Program-made: the position numbers and the translations under genes
Shown: piece by piece, positions 17,807-27,164 of the stretch
Layout of the letters: every line of letters starts with the position of its first letter
Position numbering within the stretch: position 1 is the stretch's first letter
Assembly (NCBI RefSeq): GCF_003234795.2
Contig: NZ_CP126268.1
Coordinates: 3,224,001-3,288,000, forward strand
DNA: 64,000 nt
Origin: Curtobacterium sp. MCLR17_032
GTDB lineage: Bacteria; Actinomycetota; Actinomycetes; Actinomycetales; Microbacteriaceae
Reading direction: 5' to 3'
The notes under the pieces: model-generated
The model's input: only the letters and a program-made list of their open reading frames with translations
What the model was told of the DNA's origin: nothing
The model's database searches: none

Positions 17807-18676
17807 GTGACCGACCCGACGCCCGAGAACCCCACGCACTGGACCCTCACGCTGGTCTGCGACGACCAGCCGGGGATCGTGCACGCCGTGTCCGGAGCCG
17901 TGGTCGCGGCCGAGGGCAACATCACCGAGTCGCAGCAGTTCTCGAGCGCCGACACGAACACGTTCTTCATGCGCCTGCAGGTGATGGCGCCGGTCGACCG
18001 GCAGACCTTCCAGGAGTCCCTGGCTCCAGTCGTCGAGCGCTACGGCATGCGCGTCCAGCTCGACGTCGTCGGTCGTCCGATGCGGACCCTCGTGCTGGTG
18101 TCGAAGGCCGGGCACTGCCTGAACGACCTGCTCTACCGGCAGCGTGGCGGCCAGCTGCCGATCGACGTGCCCCTGGTGCTGGCGAACCACCCGGACCTCG
18201 CCGAGCTGGCGTCGTTCTACTCCGTGCCGTTCGAGCACCGGCCCGTCACCGACGCCGAGTCGAAGGCCGCCATGGAGCGCCGGATCCTCGAGGCGGTGGA
18301 CGAGCACGACATCGAGCTCGTCGTCCTCGCCCGGTACATGCAGATCCTCTCCCCCGAACTCTGCGCTGCCCTGGCCGGTCGTGCGGTGAACATCCACCAC
18401 TCGTTCCTGCCGGGCTTCAAGGGCGCGAACCCGTACCGGCAGGCGCACGCCCGTGGCGTCAAGCTCATCGGCGCCACCGCCCACTTCGTCACGAGTGACC
18501 TGGACGAGGGGCCGATCATCGAACAGAACGTCGTCCGCGTGGACCACACGAAGGAACCCGCCGAGCTCGTGTCGATCGGGCAGGACGAGGAGTCCCGCAC
18601 CCTGACCCAGGCCGTGCGCTGGATCGCCGAGGACCGTGTGCTCCTCGACGGTGCGCGCACGATCATCTTCAAGTAG
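17807..18676 (+). CDS. purU: Formyltetrahydrofolate deformylase
   Basis: 289 residues. Hydrolyses 10-formyl-THF to formate and THF. An N-terminal ACT domain (TLVCDDQPGIVHAVSGAVVAA) is followed by the formyltransferase-like catalytic domain. The catalytic Asn-His are in VNIHHSFLPGFKGANPY, and the His and Asp in GATAHFVTSDLDEGPII. GTG at 17807 is 6 nt after TACCCT (leaderless). Together with glyA/folD nearby it sets the balance of one-carbon folates. Confidence 0.96.
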   Translation: MTDPTPENPTHWTLTLVCDDQPGIVHAVSGAVVAAEGNITESQQFSSADTNTFFMRLQVMAPVDRQTFQESLAPVVERYGMRVQLDVVGRPMRTLVLVSKAGHCLNDLLYRQRGGQLPIDVPLVLANHPDLAELASFYSVPFEHRPVTDAESKAAMERRILEAVDEHDIELVVLARYMQILSPELCAALAGRAVNIHHSFLPGFKGANPYRQAHARGVKLIGATAHFVTSDLDEGPIIEQNVVRVDHTKEPAELVSIGQDEESRTLTQAVRWIAEDRVLLDGARTIIFK

Positions 18677-18684
18677 GGCCGGTC

Positions 18685-19092
18685 ATGCGCGACGCACCCC
18701 GCAGCCCGATCGACCCCGGTGACGACCACGTCCCGGTGGCCCCCGCCGTCCCGCAGCGACGGATCGACGTCTGGAGCGTCGTCCGGTTCGTCGTCTGCGC
18801 CTTCGGCCTGCTGTCCCTGGCGTACTGGGGGTACCTGACCTGGCCGTACCCGTTCCCGGCGCTGTTCTTCATCGTCGGCGCCCCGCTGTTCGCCGCGGTG
18901 GTCTGGTACTTCTTCCGCTCGCCGCGCTCGCCGATCGAGACCGACGTGGTCGGCAAGACCATCGTCGAGGTCGCCCTCGTCATCGCGGCCGGCGCCACCT
19001 GGATCTCGCTCGGTCACCCGGCCGTCGGACTCGTCTTCGTCCTCGTGGCCGCCGTCAGCGGGATCGTCACGGCCCGGCGGGAGACCGCATGA
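18685..19092 (+). CDS. YrdB-like DUF2568 membrane protein
   Basis: 135 residues with four hydrophobic segments (VVRFVVCAFGLLSLAYWGYL, ALFFIVGAPLFAAVVWYFF, IVEVALVIAAGATWISLG, AVGLVFVLVAAVSGIV). The FRSPRSP junction is typical of the DUF2568/YrdB family. Integral membrane, function unknown. Its stop overlaps the nagA start (ATGA) and it follows purU by 8 bp, so it is part of a purU-DUF2568-nagA unit. Confidence 0.82.
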   Translation: MRDAPRSPIDPGDDHVPVAPAVPQRRIDVWSVVRFVVCAFGLLSLAYWGYLTWPYPFPALFFIVGAPLFAAVVWYFFRSPRSPIETDVVGKTIVEVALVIAAGATWISLGHPAVGLVFVLVAAVSGIVTARRETA

Positions 19093-20291
19093 GCGACACG
19101 CGCCTCCCGTCCGACGCCGGCCGTCCGTCCGACGCGGGTCGACCTGCCGACCTGGAGGCCCGCACCACCCTGGTCCGCGCCGCCCGCCTGGTCGACGGGG
19201 CCGGCCCCGTGTGGGACGGGTGGGTGCTCGTCGGCGGGGACACGATCCTCCAGGCCGGGACGGGCGTCGCACCGGACGCCGACGAGGTCGTCGACCTCGG
19301 CGACGCGACCCTGGTGCCCGGATTCGTCGACCTGCACGGACACGGCGGGGCGACCCAGGCGTACGAGGACGACGACTTCAGCGCGGCCCTGGCCGCCCAC
19401 CGGATGCACGGGACCACCCGCTCGGTCGTCAGCCTGGTGGCGAACCCGGTGCCGGACCTGGTGCGCTCGCTCGGGCGGATCCGCGACGTGATGGCGACTG
19501 ATCCGCTGCTGCTCGGGGCGCACCTCGAGGGGCCGTTCCTGTCGCCGGACAACAAGGGCGCCCACAACGAGGACTTCCTCGTGGCTCCGACACCCGCCGC
19601 CGTCGAGGCGCTGCTCGAAGCAGGCGAGCGTGTGATCCGCCAGGTGACGATCGCGCCCGAGCTGCCCGGCGCACTCGACGCGGTCCGCCGGTTCGTCCAG
19701 GCCGGGGTGACCGTCGCGGTGGGGCACACCGTCGGCACCTACGAGCAGGCGCGCGCCGCGTTCGACGCCGGCGCGACCGTCCTGACGCACGCGTTCAACG
19801 CGATGCCGGGGCTGCACCACCGCCGCCCCGGGCCGATCGGTGCCGCCGTCGAGGACGAGCGGGTGACCCTCGAACTCATCCTCGACGGCGTGCACGTGCA
19901 CCCGGCCGCCGCACGCACGCTGTTCCGCGCCGCCCCCGGGCGGATCGCCCTCATCACCGACGCGATGGGGGCCGCCGGCGCTGCCGACGGCCCCTACCGA
20001 CTCGGGTCGCTCGACGTCACCGTCACGGACGGTGTCGCGCACGTCACCGGGACGGACACGATCGCCGGCTCCACGCTGACGCAGGACGTCGCGCTGCGGA
20101 ACGCCGTGCGGCTCACCGGGCAGTCGCTGCCCGACGCCGTGGCGGCCCTGACCAGCGTGCCGGCCCGGGCGATCGGACTCGGCGACCGGTTCGGACGGCT
20201 CGCGCCCGGGTTCGCGGCGGACCTGGTCGCGCTGTCACCGGCGCTCGAGGTGCTCCGGGTGTGGGGCGCCGGGCAGCCGCTCGATCAGTAG
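19089..20291 (+). CDS. nagA: N-acetylglucosamine-6-phosphate deacetylase
   Basis: 400 residues, amidohydrolase superfamily. Makes glucosamine 6-phosphate and acetate. Metal and active-site motifs: DLHGHGG near residue 83, HLEGPF, VAVGHT, THAFNAMPG, LILDGVHVHP and LITDAM. The N-terminus carries a short duplicated RPSDAGRP-type repeat. Coupled to the DUF2568 gene by ATGA overlap. Its product is handled by NagB, encoded 5.5 kb downstream on the other strand. The 3' end overlaps the convergent YrdC-like gene by 7 bp. Confidence 0.94.
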   Translation: MSDTRLPSDAGRPSDAGRPADLEARTTLVRAARLVDGAGPVWDGWVLVGGDTILQAGTGVAPDADEVVDLGDATLVPGFVDLHGHGGATQAYEDDDFSAALAAHRMHGTTRSVVSLVANPVPDLVRSLGRIRDVMATDPLLLGAHLEGPFLSPDNKGAHNEDFLVAPTPAAVEALLEAGERVIRQVTIAPELPGALDAVRRFVQAGVTVAVGHTVGTYEQARAAFDAGATVLTHAFNAMPGLHHRRPGPIGAAVEDERVTLELILDGVHVHPAAARTLFRAAPGRIALITDAMGAAGAADGPYRLGSLDVTVTDGVAHVTGTDTIAGSTLTQDVALRNAVRLTGQSLPDAVAALTSVPARAIGLGDRFGRLAPGFAADLVALSPALEVLRVWGAGQPLDQ

Positions 20292-21097
20292 TACTCGCCC
20301 TGCCGGTAGTCCCAGCTCGTGAACGTGTCGGCGAGCAGGCCCATGATCCGGTCGACGGCCAGGCCCTTCCGGATCAGCGTCGGCGCCGGGGTCACCGAGC
20401 GCTGGCCGTCCTGCTGCGGCACGAGCACACCGGCCGCGTCCACCATCGAGACCATCACGCCCTGTTCGTAGCGGGTCTCGGCGGTCGCCTCCGGCTGGAT
20501 CGAGGCCACGTAGTCGTCGGCCTCGATGACGACGTCGGCGGACTCGGCGATCCGCTCGCCGATGCCGGCGACGACACCGCGGTTGCCCGTCCCCGACGGG
20601 TTGGCGGAACTGGCGAACGCGAAGCGGCCGTGCTGCGTCCAGAGCTCGCGGGCGGCGAGTTCACCGGGGACGCCGAACTTGATCACGAAGCAGGACGTGC
20701 CCCGGGTGTCCGTCATGAGCTCGTCGGAACCGTCCTCGGGCAGCGCTGCTCGTCCGGCGTCGCTCCACGGCAGGATGCACCCGAGCAGGACGTCCTCGTC
20801 CCAGCACCGCTGGTACAGGGCATCGATCTCGGGGGTGAGCTGAGCGATCGACCGGAGCATCTCCAGCGAGCTGACGAGCACGACACCGGGCTTGTTGCGG
20901 TTGCGCTGCTTCGCGTCGAACTTGCGCTCGAGGCCGGCGCGGTCGGTGGTCATCAGGATGTAGCCGACCTTGGTCGGCACGACGGCCAGGCCGCCCGGGC
21001 GGAGCAGGGCGTCGACGGCGGTGCGCGGCACGCCCTCGGTCCAGTGCTCGGTGGTCGTGGTGGGGGTCGCGGGGGTCACGGGGGTCTCAGCGCTCAT
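20285..21097 (-). CDS. Sua5/YciO/YrdC-domain protein
   Basis: 270 residues. The YrdC-type double-stranded RNA/nucleotide-binding fold is suggested by VPTKVGYILMTTDRAGLERKF, the basic KQRNRNKPG loop, and FAFASSANPSGTGNRGVV, which parallels the SAN-x-SG motif. True t6A-synthesis TsaC proteins have PTETVYGL here; PTKVGYIL is divergent, so a role other than tRNA threonylcarbamoylation is possible. Start supported by GAGGA upstream. A palindrome at 21128-21145 may control it. Confidence 0.8.
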   Translation of the reverse strand: MSAETPVTPATPTTTTEHWTEGVPRTAVDALLRPGGLAVVPTKVGYILMTTDRAGLERKFDAKQRNRNKPGVVLVSSLEMLRSIAQLTPEIDALYQRCWDEDVLLGCILPWSDAGRAALPEDGSDELMTDTRGTSCFVIKFGVPGELAARELWTQHGRFAFASSANPSGTGNRGVVAGIGERIAESADVVIEADDYVASIQPEATAETRYEQGVMVSMVDAAGVLVPQQDGQRSVTPAPTLIRKGLAVDRIMGLLADTFTSWDYRQGEYY

Positions 21098-21127
21098 CGG
21101 GTCCTCGTCGGCTCGTCGTCGATTTTC

Positions 21128-21145
21128 GTCAGACGGTCGTCTGAC
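21128..21145. promoter_or_regulatory. Operator-like palindrome upstream of the YrdC-like gene
   Basis: GTCAGACG-GT-CGTCTGAC, perfect 8-bp arms with a 2-bp centre, 30 bp upstream of the start codon. Size and symmetry fit a TetR-family operator. No TetR gene is adjacent. Confidence 0.55.
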
Positions 21146-21268
21146 AGCGGGAGCCTAGGGAGCGTTCGGACCCGGCGGAGCACTCCTGTGGGAAGTCTCC
21201 GGAGCCTCGGACCCGGCGGTCGGCGAGGGCGCTCAGCGGGCGCGGACGACTGGCCGGTCGGCCGGGGA

Positions 21269-21499
21269 CTAGCGACCCTGGCTGCGCGCTGCCCGGCGTT
21301 GCGCGAGGACGCCCTGGACCGCCCAGACGACGAGTCCGACCAGGACGACGACCATCCCGCCGACGAACCACGCACCGGCGCCGATGTTCGCATCCCCCGC
21401 CGGGGTGTTCGCGTTGCTGACGCCGCCGACGACGAGCATCACGGCCCCGCAGACGACGAGGACGATCCCGATCAGGGCGGTGGGGCGGCGACGCTGCAT
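21269..21499 (-). CDS. Small two-helix membrane protein
   Basis: 76 residues: ALIGIVLVVCGAVMLVVGGV helix, a short extracytoplasmic loop, WFVGGMVVVLVGLVVWAV helix, and a basic C-terminus RRAARSQGR. No family recognised. ATG at 21499 lies 7 nt after a TAGTGT -10 box (complement at 21507-21512), so it appears leaderless, which supports this short gene over longer readings. Confidence 0.7.
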   Translation of the reverse strand: MQRRRPTALIGIVLVVCGAVMLVVGGVSNANTPAGDANIGAGAWFVGGMVVVLVGLVVWAVQGVLAQRRAARSQGR

Positions 21500-21546
21500 G
21501 GCACGAACACTAGCGCTCGGCGCAGGACCAGCGCGCGGACCGCACT

Positions 21547-21948
21547 TCAGCTGCCGGGCTTGCGGCGGATGCACCGTGCGAGTCGCTCGAGGTCGGCCGC
21601 GACCGCCTCGACGTCCCGCGCGAACGCGGCGTCGTCGAGTTCGATCTGCCGGACGGTGAAGACCACCTCTGCGCCGTCGGGATGTCCGATCACGCGGACG
21701 GCGTTCCGCACCACGGTCCCGGACGGCAGGGTCACGTCGTGGTCGAGGACGCCGAAGTGGTTCCGCTCGACGAACCGGACCGCGACCCGCCCCATCGGGG
21801 AGTCGACCAGCAGCCCGTCCCCGTCCCGGACGACGGCGCCCTGGGCGAGGCCGGCCGCCCACTCCGGCAGGTTGTCCACGTTCGACGCGTACTCGTAGAC
21901 GACCTCCGGCGCCGCCGGGATGACCTGACTGACGTGGTGGCTCCGCAT
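21547..21948 (-). CDS. SRPBCC-family (polyketide cyclase/START-like) protein
   Basis: 133 residues. The N-terminal strand and helix RSHHVSQVIPAAPEVVYEY and the ASNVDNLPEWAAGL segment are characteristic of SRPBCC ligand-binding proteins. A C-terminal helix rich in Asp and Arg follows. Small hydrophobic ligand binding is inferred from the fold; specific function unknown. Monocistronic, minus strand, 35 bp upstream of the GH92 3' end. Confidence 0.8.
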   Translation of the reverse strand: MRSHHVSQVIPAAPEVVYEYASNVDNLPEWAAGLAQGAVVRDGDGLLVDSPMGRVAVRFVERNHFGVLDHDVTLPSGTVVRNAVRVIGHPDGAEVVFTVRQIELDDAAFARDVEAVAADLERLARCIRRKPGS

Positions 21949-21982
21949 GGCGGCATGCTCGCACACGGGGCCGGGTGCCCTG

Positions 21983-24448
21983 CTAGCGGTCCTGCGGCCG
22001 GTCCCGCGGCGCGGTCGCCCACTCGGTGTCTGGCGTCGCCCCGACCCGGAGCGACAGCGTGCCACCCCGGTTCACGAACGACGCCGGCACCCACGACCCC
22101 GTCAGCGTCCGACCGTCGAGCCGCGCACCCTGCACGTACTGGTCGGTGCCGGAGGACCGGATCACGATCCGCTGCCCGGTCGCCCGCCGGATGTCGACCG
22201 TGCTGAACGTCGGGCTGCCGATGAGCATCTCGGCCCGCCCCGGTGTCTGCGGGTAGAGCCCGATCGAGGCGAACACGTACCAGGCGCTCATCGTGCCGAG
22301 GTCGTCGTTGCCGGGCAGTCCGCTCGGCCCGGTGCCGTAGGCGTCGTCGACGACCCGGCGGACGGTCTCCTGCGTCTTCCACGGCTGGCCGAGTGCGTTG
22401 TACATCCACGGGGTGTGGATGTCGGGCTCGTTGGTCGGGTCGAACTTCGTCGCGTCGCCGCCGGTCACCGCGAAGGCACCGGACGCGTCGTGGAAGAAGG
22501 CATCGAGGCGTGCGACCGCAGCCGCGTCACCACCGAGGGCAGCGGACAGGCCGCTGACGTCCTGCGGCACGAGCCAGGTGTACTGCGCGCTGGTCCCCTG
22601 CGCGAATCCGACGCCGGTGGACGGAGCCCACCCGGGCGTCCACGACCCGTCGGCCTGCCGTGCTGCCTGGTACCCGACGGCCGGGTTGAACGTGTTCTTC
22701 CAGTAGGTGCCGCGGGCGGCGAACATCCGGGCGTCGGACCGCAGCCCCAGCGACGAGGCCCACGAGCCGAGGGCGCTGTCGGAGATCGAGTCCTCGAGCG
22801 TCTCGGCGGCGCCGCCCCAGCAGTGGCAGTCGTCGTTCGCCGCGTACTGGCGCTGCAGGTACTGGTCGAGCCCGGGCCGCTGCGCGAGGCACTGCCCCGG
22901 GCACCCGATGTCACTCAGCGCATCGGCGTTCTGCACGGTCGCCTGCTTCCGCAGCGACTGGTAGGCGGCACGGACGTCGAAGTTCCGGACCCCCATGGCG
23001 TACCAGGTGGCGAGGGTCGCAGCCGAGGGGTCGCCCGTCATCACGTGGGTCGGTGCCCCGAGGTGCAGCCACCGGTCCCAGACCCCGCCGTTCTGCTGCG
23101 CGAACCGCAGCATCGACTGCGCCATGTCCCCGGCGACGTCCGGCCGCAGCAGGGCGAGCAACTGGATCTGCGCCCGGTACTGGTCCCAGCCGGAGTACGT
23201 GCCGTAGACCGCCGCGTGCCCCCGGTCGATGCGGTGCACCCGCATGTCTGGCCCGAGGTACCGGCCGTCGCGGTCGTTCAGCGTGTTCGGCTGCATGAGC
23301 GCGTGGTACACCGACGTGTACAGCTGCGTGGTCCGGTCCGCGGTGCCGCCACCGACCCGGATGCGCGAGAGTTCACGGTTCCAGGAGGCTCGGGTCGTCG
23401 CAGCCACGCTGGCCACGCTGGCGTGCTTCCGCACCTCGGCGTCCCGGTTCGCGACGGCTCCCGCGGCGCTGACGTACGAGATGCCGATCCGGGCGTGCAC
23501 CGTCGCCCCGCGACGCGCGTCGAACCCGACCCACGCGCCGGAGCCGCGTCCGGCACGGTCGGCGCCGGTGAGGTACCCCTCCCCACCGGAGGCGTGCGTG
23601 CCTCCCGGCTGGACGGTCCCGTCCTTCCAGGTGCCGGTCGTCGTGAAGTCGCGGTCGAAGGTGGCCGTGAAGTACAGGCGGTAGTAGCTGCGGCGGTCGG
23701 GGTTGGTGGCGCCGCCGCCGTTCGCGCGGCGGCTGCAGAACCCGCCGGTCAGGACGCTGCCGCTCACCGTGCGGGTGCGGGCGTCGACACGGGTGTCGGC
23801 GGACTCGCTGCCGTTGATCGAGTTCGAGGTGCGGAACAGCAGGTTCGCGGCCTGCCCGGCCGGGAACGCGAACTCGCCGATGCCGGCGCGGGTCGTGACG
23901 GCGAGGTCGGTGCGGACGCCGTTGTCGAGCTGGACGGAGTAGCGGCCGGGGCTGGCGGACTCCTGGTCGTGGGAGTAGCCGGCGGCGTAGACCGCGTCGG
24001 TGGTGTCCGCGGAGGGCGAGGTGGTCACGGCCGTCGTGATCGGCATGATCGGGACGTCACCCGCGGCGCCCGGGGCGCAGCCGGCGCCGTTGAGGTGGGT
24101 CAGGCTGAACCCGCGCAGGCGGTTCACGTCGTACGAGTAGCCGTTCGCGACCGGGGTCGAGGTCTGGTCGCCCTTCGTGCCGGTCGGGCTCCACTGCATC
24201 ATCCCGAAGGGCGCGGTCGCGCCGGGCCAGGTGTTGCCGTCGTGGCTGGTCCCGATGAACGGGTCGACGGAGGCGGCAGGGTCGGTGACCGGCCGGGAGG
24301 CCGTGGTCGCCGCCGATGTGCCGGTCGCGGTGGCCGCCGTGGCCGGGGCCGCGACCACCCCCGTGCCGAGCAGTGCGGCGATCGTGGCCGCTGCGGCGAG
24401 CGGGACCGGACGGAAGGGCGGGCGACGGTGCACGCGGGAGCGGTTCAC
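21983..24448 (-). CDS. Secreted GH92 alpha-mannosidase
   Basis: 821 residues. N-terminal signal peptide with basic start and hydrophobic core (PLAAAATIAALLGTGVVAA, cut near ATA-AT). The GH92 start VDPFIGTSHDGNTWPGATAP and the catalytic-domain motifs GYSYD, TWSGWDQYR-like YSGWDQYRAQ, and GNDDLGTMSAWYVF are all present. GH92 enzymes are Ca-dependent exo-acting alpha-mannosidases on N-glycans and yeast mannan. GTG at 24448 is chosen because TACCGT (24456-24461 complement) lies 7 nt upstream; another GTG 12 codons further upstream is possible. It works with the GH38 locus near 36 kb. Confidence 0.9.
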   Translation of the reverse strand: MNRSRVHRRPPFRPVPLAAAATIAALLGTGVVAAPATAATATGTSAATTASRPVTDPAASVDPFIGTSHDGNTWPGATAPFGMMQWSPTGTKGDQTSTPVANGYSYDVNRLRGFSLTHLNGAGCAPGAAGDVPIMPITTAVTTSPSADTTDAVYAAGYSHDQESASPGRYSVQLDNGVRTDLAVTTRAGIGEFAFPAGQAANLLFRTSNSINGSESADTRVDARTRTVSGSVLTGGFCSRRANGGGATNPDRRSYYRLYFTATFDRDFTTTGTWKDGTVQPGGTHASGGEGYLTGADRAGRGSGAWVGFDARRGATVHARIGISYVSAAGAVANRDAEVRKHASVASVAATTRASWNRELSRIRVGGGTADRTTQLYTSVYHALMQPNTLNDRDGRYLGPDMRVHRIDRGHAAVYGTYSGWDQYRAQIQLLALLRPDVAGDMAQSMLRFAQQNGGVWDRWLHLGAPTHVMTGDPSAATLATWYAMGVRNFDVRAAYQSLRKQATVQNADALSDIGCPGQCLAQRPGLDQYLQRQYAANDDCHCWGGAAETLEDSISDSALGSWASSLGLRSDARMFAARGTYWKNTFNPAVGYQAARQADGSWTPGWAPSTGVGFAQGTSAQYTWLVPQDVSGLSAALGGDAAAVARLDAFFHDASGAFAVTGGDATKFDPTNEPDIHTPWMYNALGQPWKTQETVRRVVDDAYGTGPSGLPGNDDLGTMSAWYVFASIGLYPQTPGRAEMLIGSPTFSTVDIRRATGQRIVIRSSGTDQYVQGARLDGRTLTGSWVPASFVNRGGTLSLRVGATPDTEWATAPRDRPQDR

Positions 24449-24607
24449 GAGGGCGACGGTAGCCCCCTCGGACGGGGGACGCACGCGGTGTCACGGAGCG
24501 GTCGGGTGGTGTTCACGTCGTGGTCGACCAGGCACCTGTCCAGCGCGGTGAGCCGGGTGTGCCGCTGCCCCTGGTCGGCGGCCGTCCGTGCTGCGAGGAT
24601 GACCCGC

Positions 24608-25777
24608 ATGAGCGTCATGGTCTCGCTGTTCGATGCCCGCCGGACCCGCACGAGCGAGAAGTACACCGTGTACGACGCGGACGTGCTGCCGATGTTCGTC
24701 GCGGAGATGGACTGCGCCCTCGCCGAACCGGTGCGGGACGCCCTGGTGCGCGCGGTCACCGACGGGGACACCGGCTACGTCGGACACGGCCGGGCGCTGC
24801 CCGAGGCCTTCGCCGACTTCGCCGCCGACCGGTGGGACTGGGCGGTCGACCCGGACCTGGTGCGGACCACGACGGACGTCTCGGTCGCGGCGGTCGAGAC
24901 GCTCCGCCGGGTGATCGAGCCCGGCGACCAGGTCGTCGTCATGCCGCCGGTCTACCCTCCGTTCTGGGACTACGTGACCGAGGCCGGCGGCTCCGTGACC
25001 GAGGTGCCGCTCCTGGCCCCGGCGGGCATCGCCGACCCGTACGACACGACGGCCGGGTGGCGGATGGACCTGGACGGCGTCCGGCAGGCGTTCGCCGAGG
25101 GCGCCCGCACGGTGCTGCTCTGCAACCCGCACAACCCCCTCGGCCTGGTGCACGACCGGCAGTCGCTGGTGGCGCTGGCCCGGCTGGCGGCGGAGTGGGA
25201 CGCGGTCGTGGTGTCGGACGAGATCCACGCGCCGCTCGTGCACGCCGACGCGACCTTCACTCCGTTCCTCGACTGCTGCCCGGAGGCCGCGACCCTCGGG
25301 GTGGCCCTGACGAGTGCCAGCAAGGCGTGGAACACGGCCGGGACGAAGTGCGCCCTGATGATCGGCGCCTCGGACCGGGCTCGGGCGTGGTTCGACGGGA
25401 TGCCGGTCGAGGTCGTCGAGCGCACCGGGATCCTCGGCTACACCGCGAGCATCGCCGCGTTCTCGGAAGGTGGGCCCTGGTTGGCGTCACTGCTCGCCGA
25501 GCTGGCCGCGAACCGGCGGATCCTGGCCGAGGAGCTCGGCGCGGCGCTGCCGGGGGCGGGGTACCGGCAGCCGCAGGCGTCGTACCTGGCGTGGCTCGAC
25601 CTCCGGGCCCTGCCGTGGGGCGAGGACCCGGCGCTCCGGCTGGTCGACGAGGCGAAGGTGGCGCTGTCGAACGGCCGGGACTTCGGGCGCCAGGGCATCG
25701 GGCACGCCCGGCTCAACTTCGGCTGCTCCGAGGACACCCTCCGCGAGGGCCTGTCCCGCCTGGCCGCCGCCCGCTGA
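24608..25777 (+). CDS. MalY/PatB-type aminotransferase class I/II (probable cystathionine beta-lyase)
   Basis: 389-residue PLP enzyme. The N-terminal DVLPMFVAEMDCALAEPV, then TGYVGHGRALPEAF, VMPPVYPPFW, LLCNPHNPLG, VVSDEIHAPLV and the PLP-lysine segment TSASKAWNTAG are those of the MalY/PatB C-S lyase subgroup. It probably cleaves cystathionine to homocysteine; other C-S lyase substrates are possible. GAGGA is about 8 nt before the ATG at 24608. Convergent with nagB; the two stops are 3 bp apart. Confidence 0.9.
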   Translation: MSVMVSLFDARRTRTSEKYTVYDADVLPMFVAEMDCALAEPVRDALVRAVTDGDTGYVGHGRALPEAFADFAADRWDWAVDPDLVRTTTDVSVAAVETLRRVIEPGDQVVVMPPVYPPFWDYVTEAGGSVTEVPLLAPAGIADPYDTTAGWRMDLDGVRQAFAEGARTVLLCNPHNPLGLVHDRQSLVALARLAAEWDAVVVSDEIHAPLVHADATFTPFLDCCPEAATLGVALTSASKAWNTAGTKCALMIGASDRARAWFDGMPVEVVERTGILGYTASIAAFSEGGPWLASLLAELAANRRILAEELGAALPGAGYRQPQASYLAWLDLRALPWGEDPALRLVDEAKVALSNGRDFGRQGIGHARLNFGCSEDTLREGLSRLAAAR

Positions 25778-25780
25778 CCC

Positions 25781-26566
25781 CTACTCGAAGCGCTGCCAGG
25801 TCGGCTTGTTGGCGTACGTGTAGCGGTAGTAGTCAGCGAGACGGAGGCCCGCGGCCGCTTCCTCGTCGACGACGACCGTGGCGTGCTCGTGCAGCTGCAG
25901 CGCCGATCCGGGCACGAAGGACGACAGCGGCCCCTCGACCGCGGCGGCGATCGCGTCCGCCTTCGCCGAGCCCTGCGCGACGAGGACGAGCTCGCGGGCC
26001 TCGAGGATCGTGCCGAGCCCCTGCGTCATGCAGTGCGTCGGCACCTGGTCGGGCGAGTCGAAGAAGCGGGCGTTCGCCTCTCGCGTGGACGGCGCCAGGG
26101 TCTTGATGCGGGTGCGGGACGCGAACGAGGACGTCGGCTCGTTGAACCCGATGTGCCCGTTCGCCCCGATGCCGAGGATCTGCACGTCGACCCCGCCGGC
26201 GGCCCGGATCGCGGCGTCGTACTCCTTCGCGGCGAATGCCAGGTCTCCGGCTCGCCCGTCCGGCACGCGGACCCGGCTGGGGTCGAAGCCGAGCGGGCCG
26301 ACGACGTCGCGGGCGATGACGCTGGCGTACGATTCCGGGTGCTCGAGCGGGATGCCGACGTACTCGTCGAGCGCGAACCCGCGGGCCTGTGCGAACGACA
26401 GCTCGCCGGCCTCGACGCGTCGACGCAGGTCGGCGTAGATGCCCTCGGGGCTCGACCCCGTGGCGAGTCCGACGACCGCGGACGGCTTCTCCGTGACGAC
26501 CGACGCGATCTTGGCCGCGGCGACGCGACCGACCTCCGCCGGAGTGGGCAGGATGATGATCTCCAC
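25781..26566 (-). CDS. nagB: Glucosamine-6-phosphate deaminase
   Basis: 261 residues. Isomerises and deaminates glucosamine 6-phosphate to fructose 6-phosphate and ammonia. Family motifs are GLATGSSPEGIYADL, FALDEYVGIPLEHPESY, GIGANGHIGFNEP and the C-terminal SALQLHEHATVVVDEEAA. GTG start at 26566 is 6 nt after TAGACT (complement at 26573-26578): leaderless. Completes GlcNAc-6-P catabolism with NagA. Confidence 0.96.
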   Translation of the reverse strand: MEIIILPTPAEVGRVAAAKIASVVTEKPSAVVGLATGSSPEGIYADLRRRVEAGELSFAQARGFALDEYVGIPLEHPESYASVIARDVVGPLGFDPSRVRVPDGRAGDLAFAAKEYDAAIRAAGGVDVQILGIGANGHIGFNEPTSSFASRTRIKTLAPSTREANARFFDSPDQVPTHCMTQGLGTILEARELVLVAQGSAKADAIAAAVEGPLSSFVPGSALQLHEHATVVVDEEAAAGLRLADYYRYTYANKPTWQRFE

Positions 26567-26641
26567 GAGCGCAGTCTACTGGTCATGACCAGTCGACGAC
26601 AGGGGTGCCGACCCGCCGGCCGAGCCCGGTAGCGTGGCGGC

Positions 26642-27121
26642 ATGCCCACCCCCGACTTCGTCCTGTCCCTGCGCGAGAAGGTCGGCACCGAGCTGCTCTG
26701 GCTGACCGGCGTCACCGCGGTCGTCACCCGCGGCGAGGGCGACGACCGCGAACTCCTGGTGGTCCGCCGTGCCGACAACGGCGCGCTGACCCCGGTCACC
26801 GGCATCGTCGACCCGGGCGAGGAACCTGCCGTCGCCGCCGAGCGCGAGGTCCTCGAGGAGGCCGACGTCGTCGCTGTCGCCGAACGCCTGGCCTGGGTGC
26901 AGACGCTGGAGCCGATGACCTACCCGAACGGCGACCGCGCCCAGTACATGGACCTCGTCTTCGCCTGCCGCTGGGTCTCCGGGGACCCGTACCCGGCCGA
27001 CGGCGAGAACACCGAGGCGTTCTGGGCACCGGTCACGAGCCTCCCGGACATGCCGGAGAACATGCGCCGACGGGTCGACGCGGCCCTGGCGGACGAGGTC
27101 GCGGCGCGCTTCGAGCGCTGA
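26642..27121 (+). CDS. Nudix hydrolase
   Basis: 159 residues. Nudix box G-x5-E-x7-REVLEEADV (near residues 58-80) is complete except that the usual Gly after EE-x is Asp. The substrate is unknown. TAGCGT at 26630-26635 is 6 nt before the ATG, so the mRNA appears leaderless. Divergent from nagB with 75 bp between starts. Confidence 0.9.
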   Translation: MPTPDFVLSLREKVGTELLWLTGVTAVVTRGEGDDRELLVVRRADNGALTPVTGIVDPGEEPAVAAEREVLEEADVVAVAERLAWVQTLEPMTYPNGDRAQYMDLVFACRWVSGDPYPADGENTEAFWAPVTSLPDMPENMRRRVDAALADEVAARFER

Positions 27122-27164
27122 CCGGACGGGAGGCCCGACCCGCGTCCGCCCCGCCCCCTGCGGT

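Noticed and set aside
20285..21097. Calling the YrdC-domain gene tsaC
   Set aside because: The substrate motif diverges from t6A enzymes, so only the superfamily is assigned.
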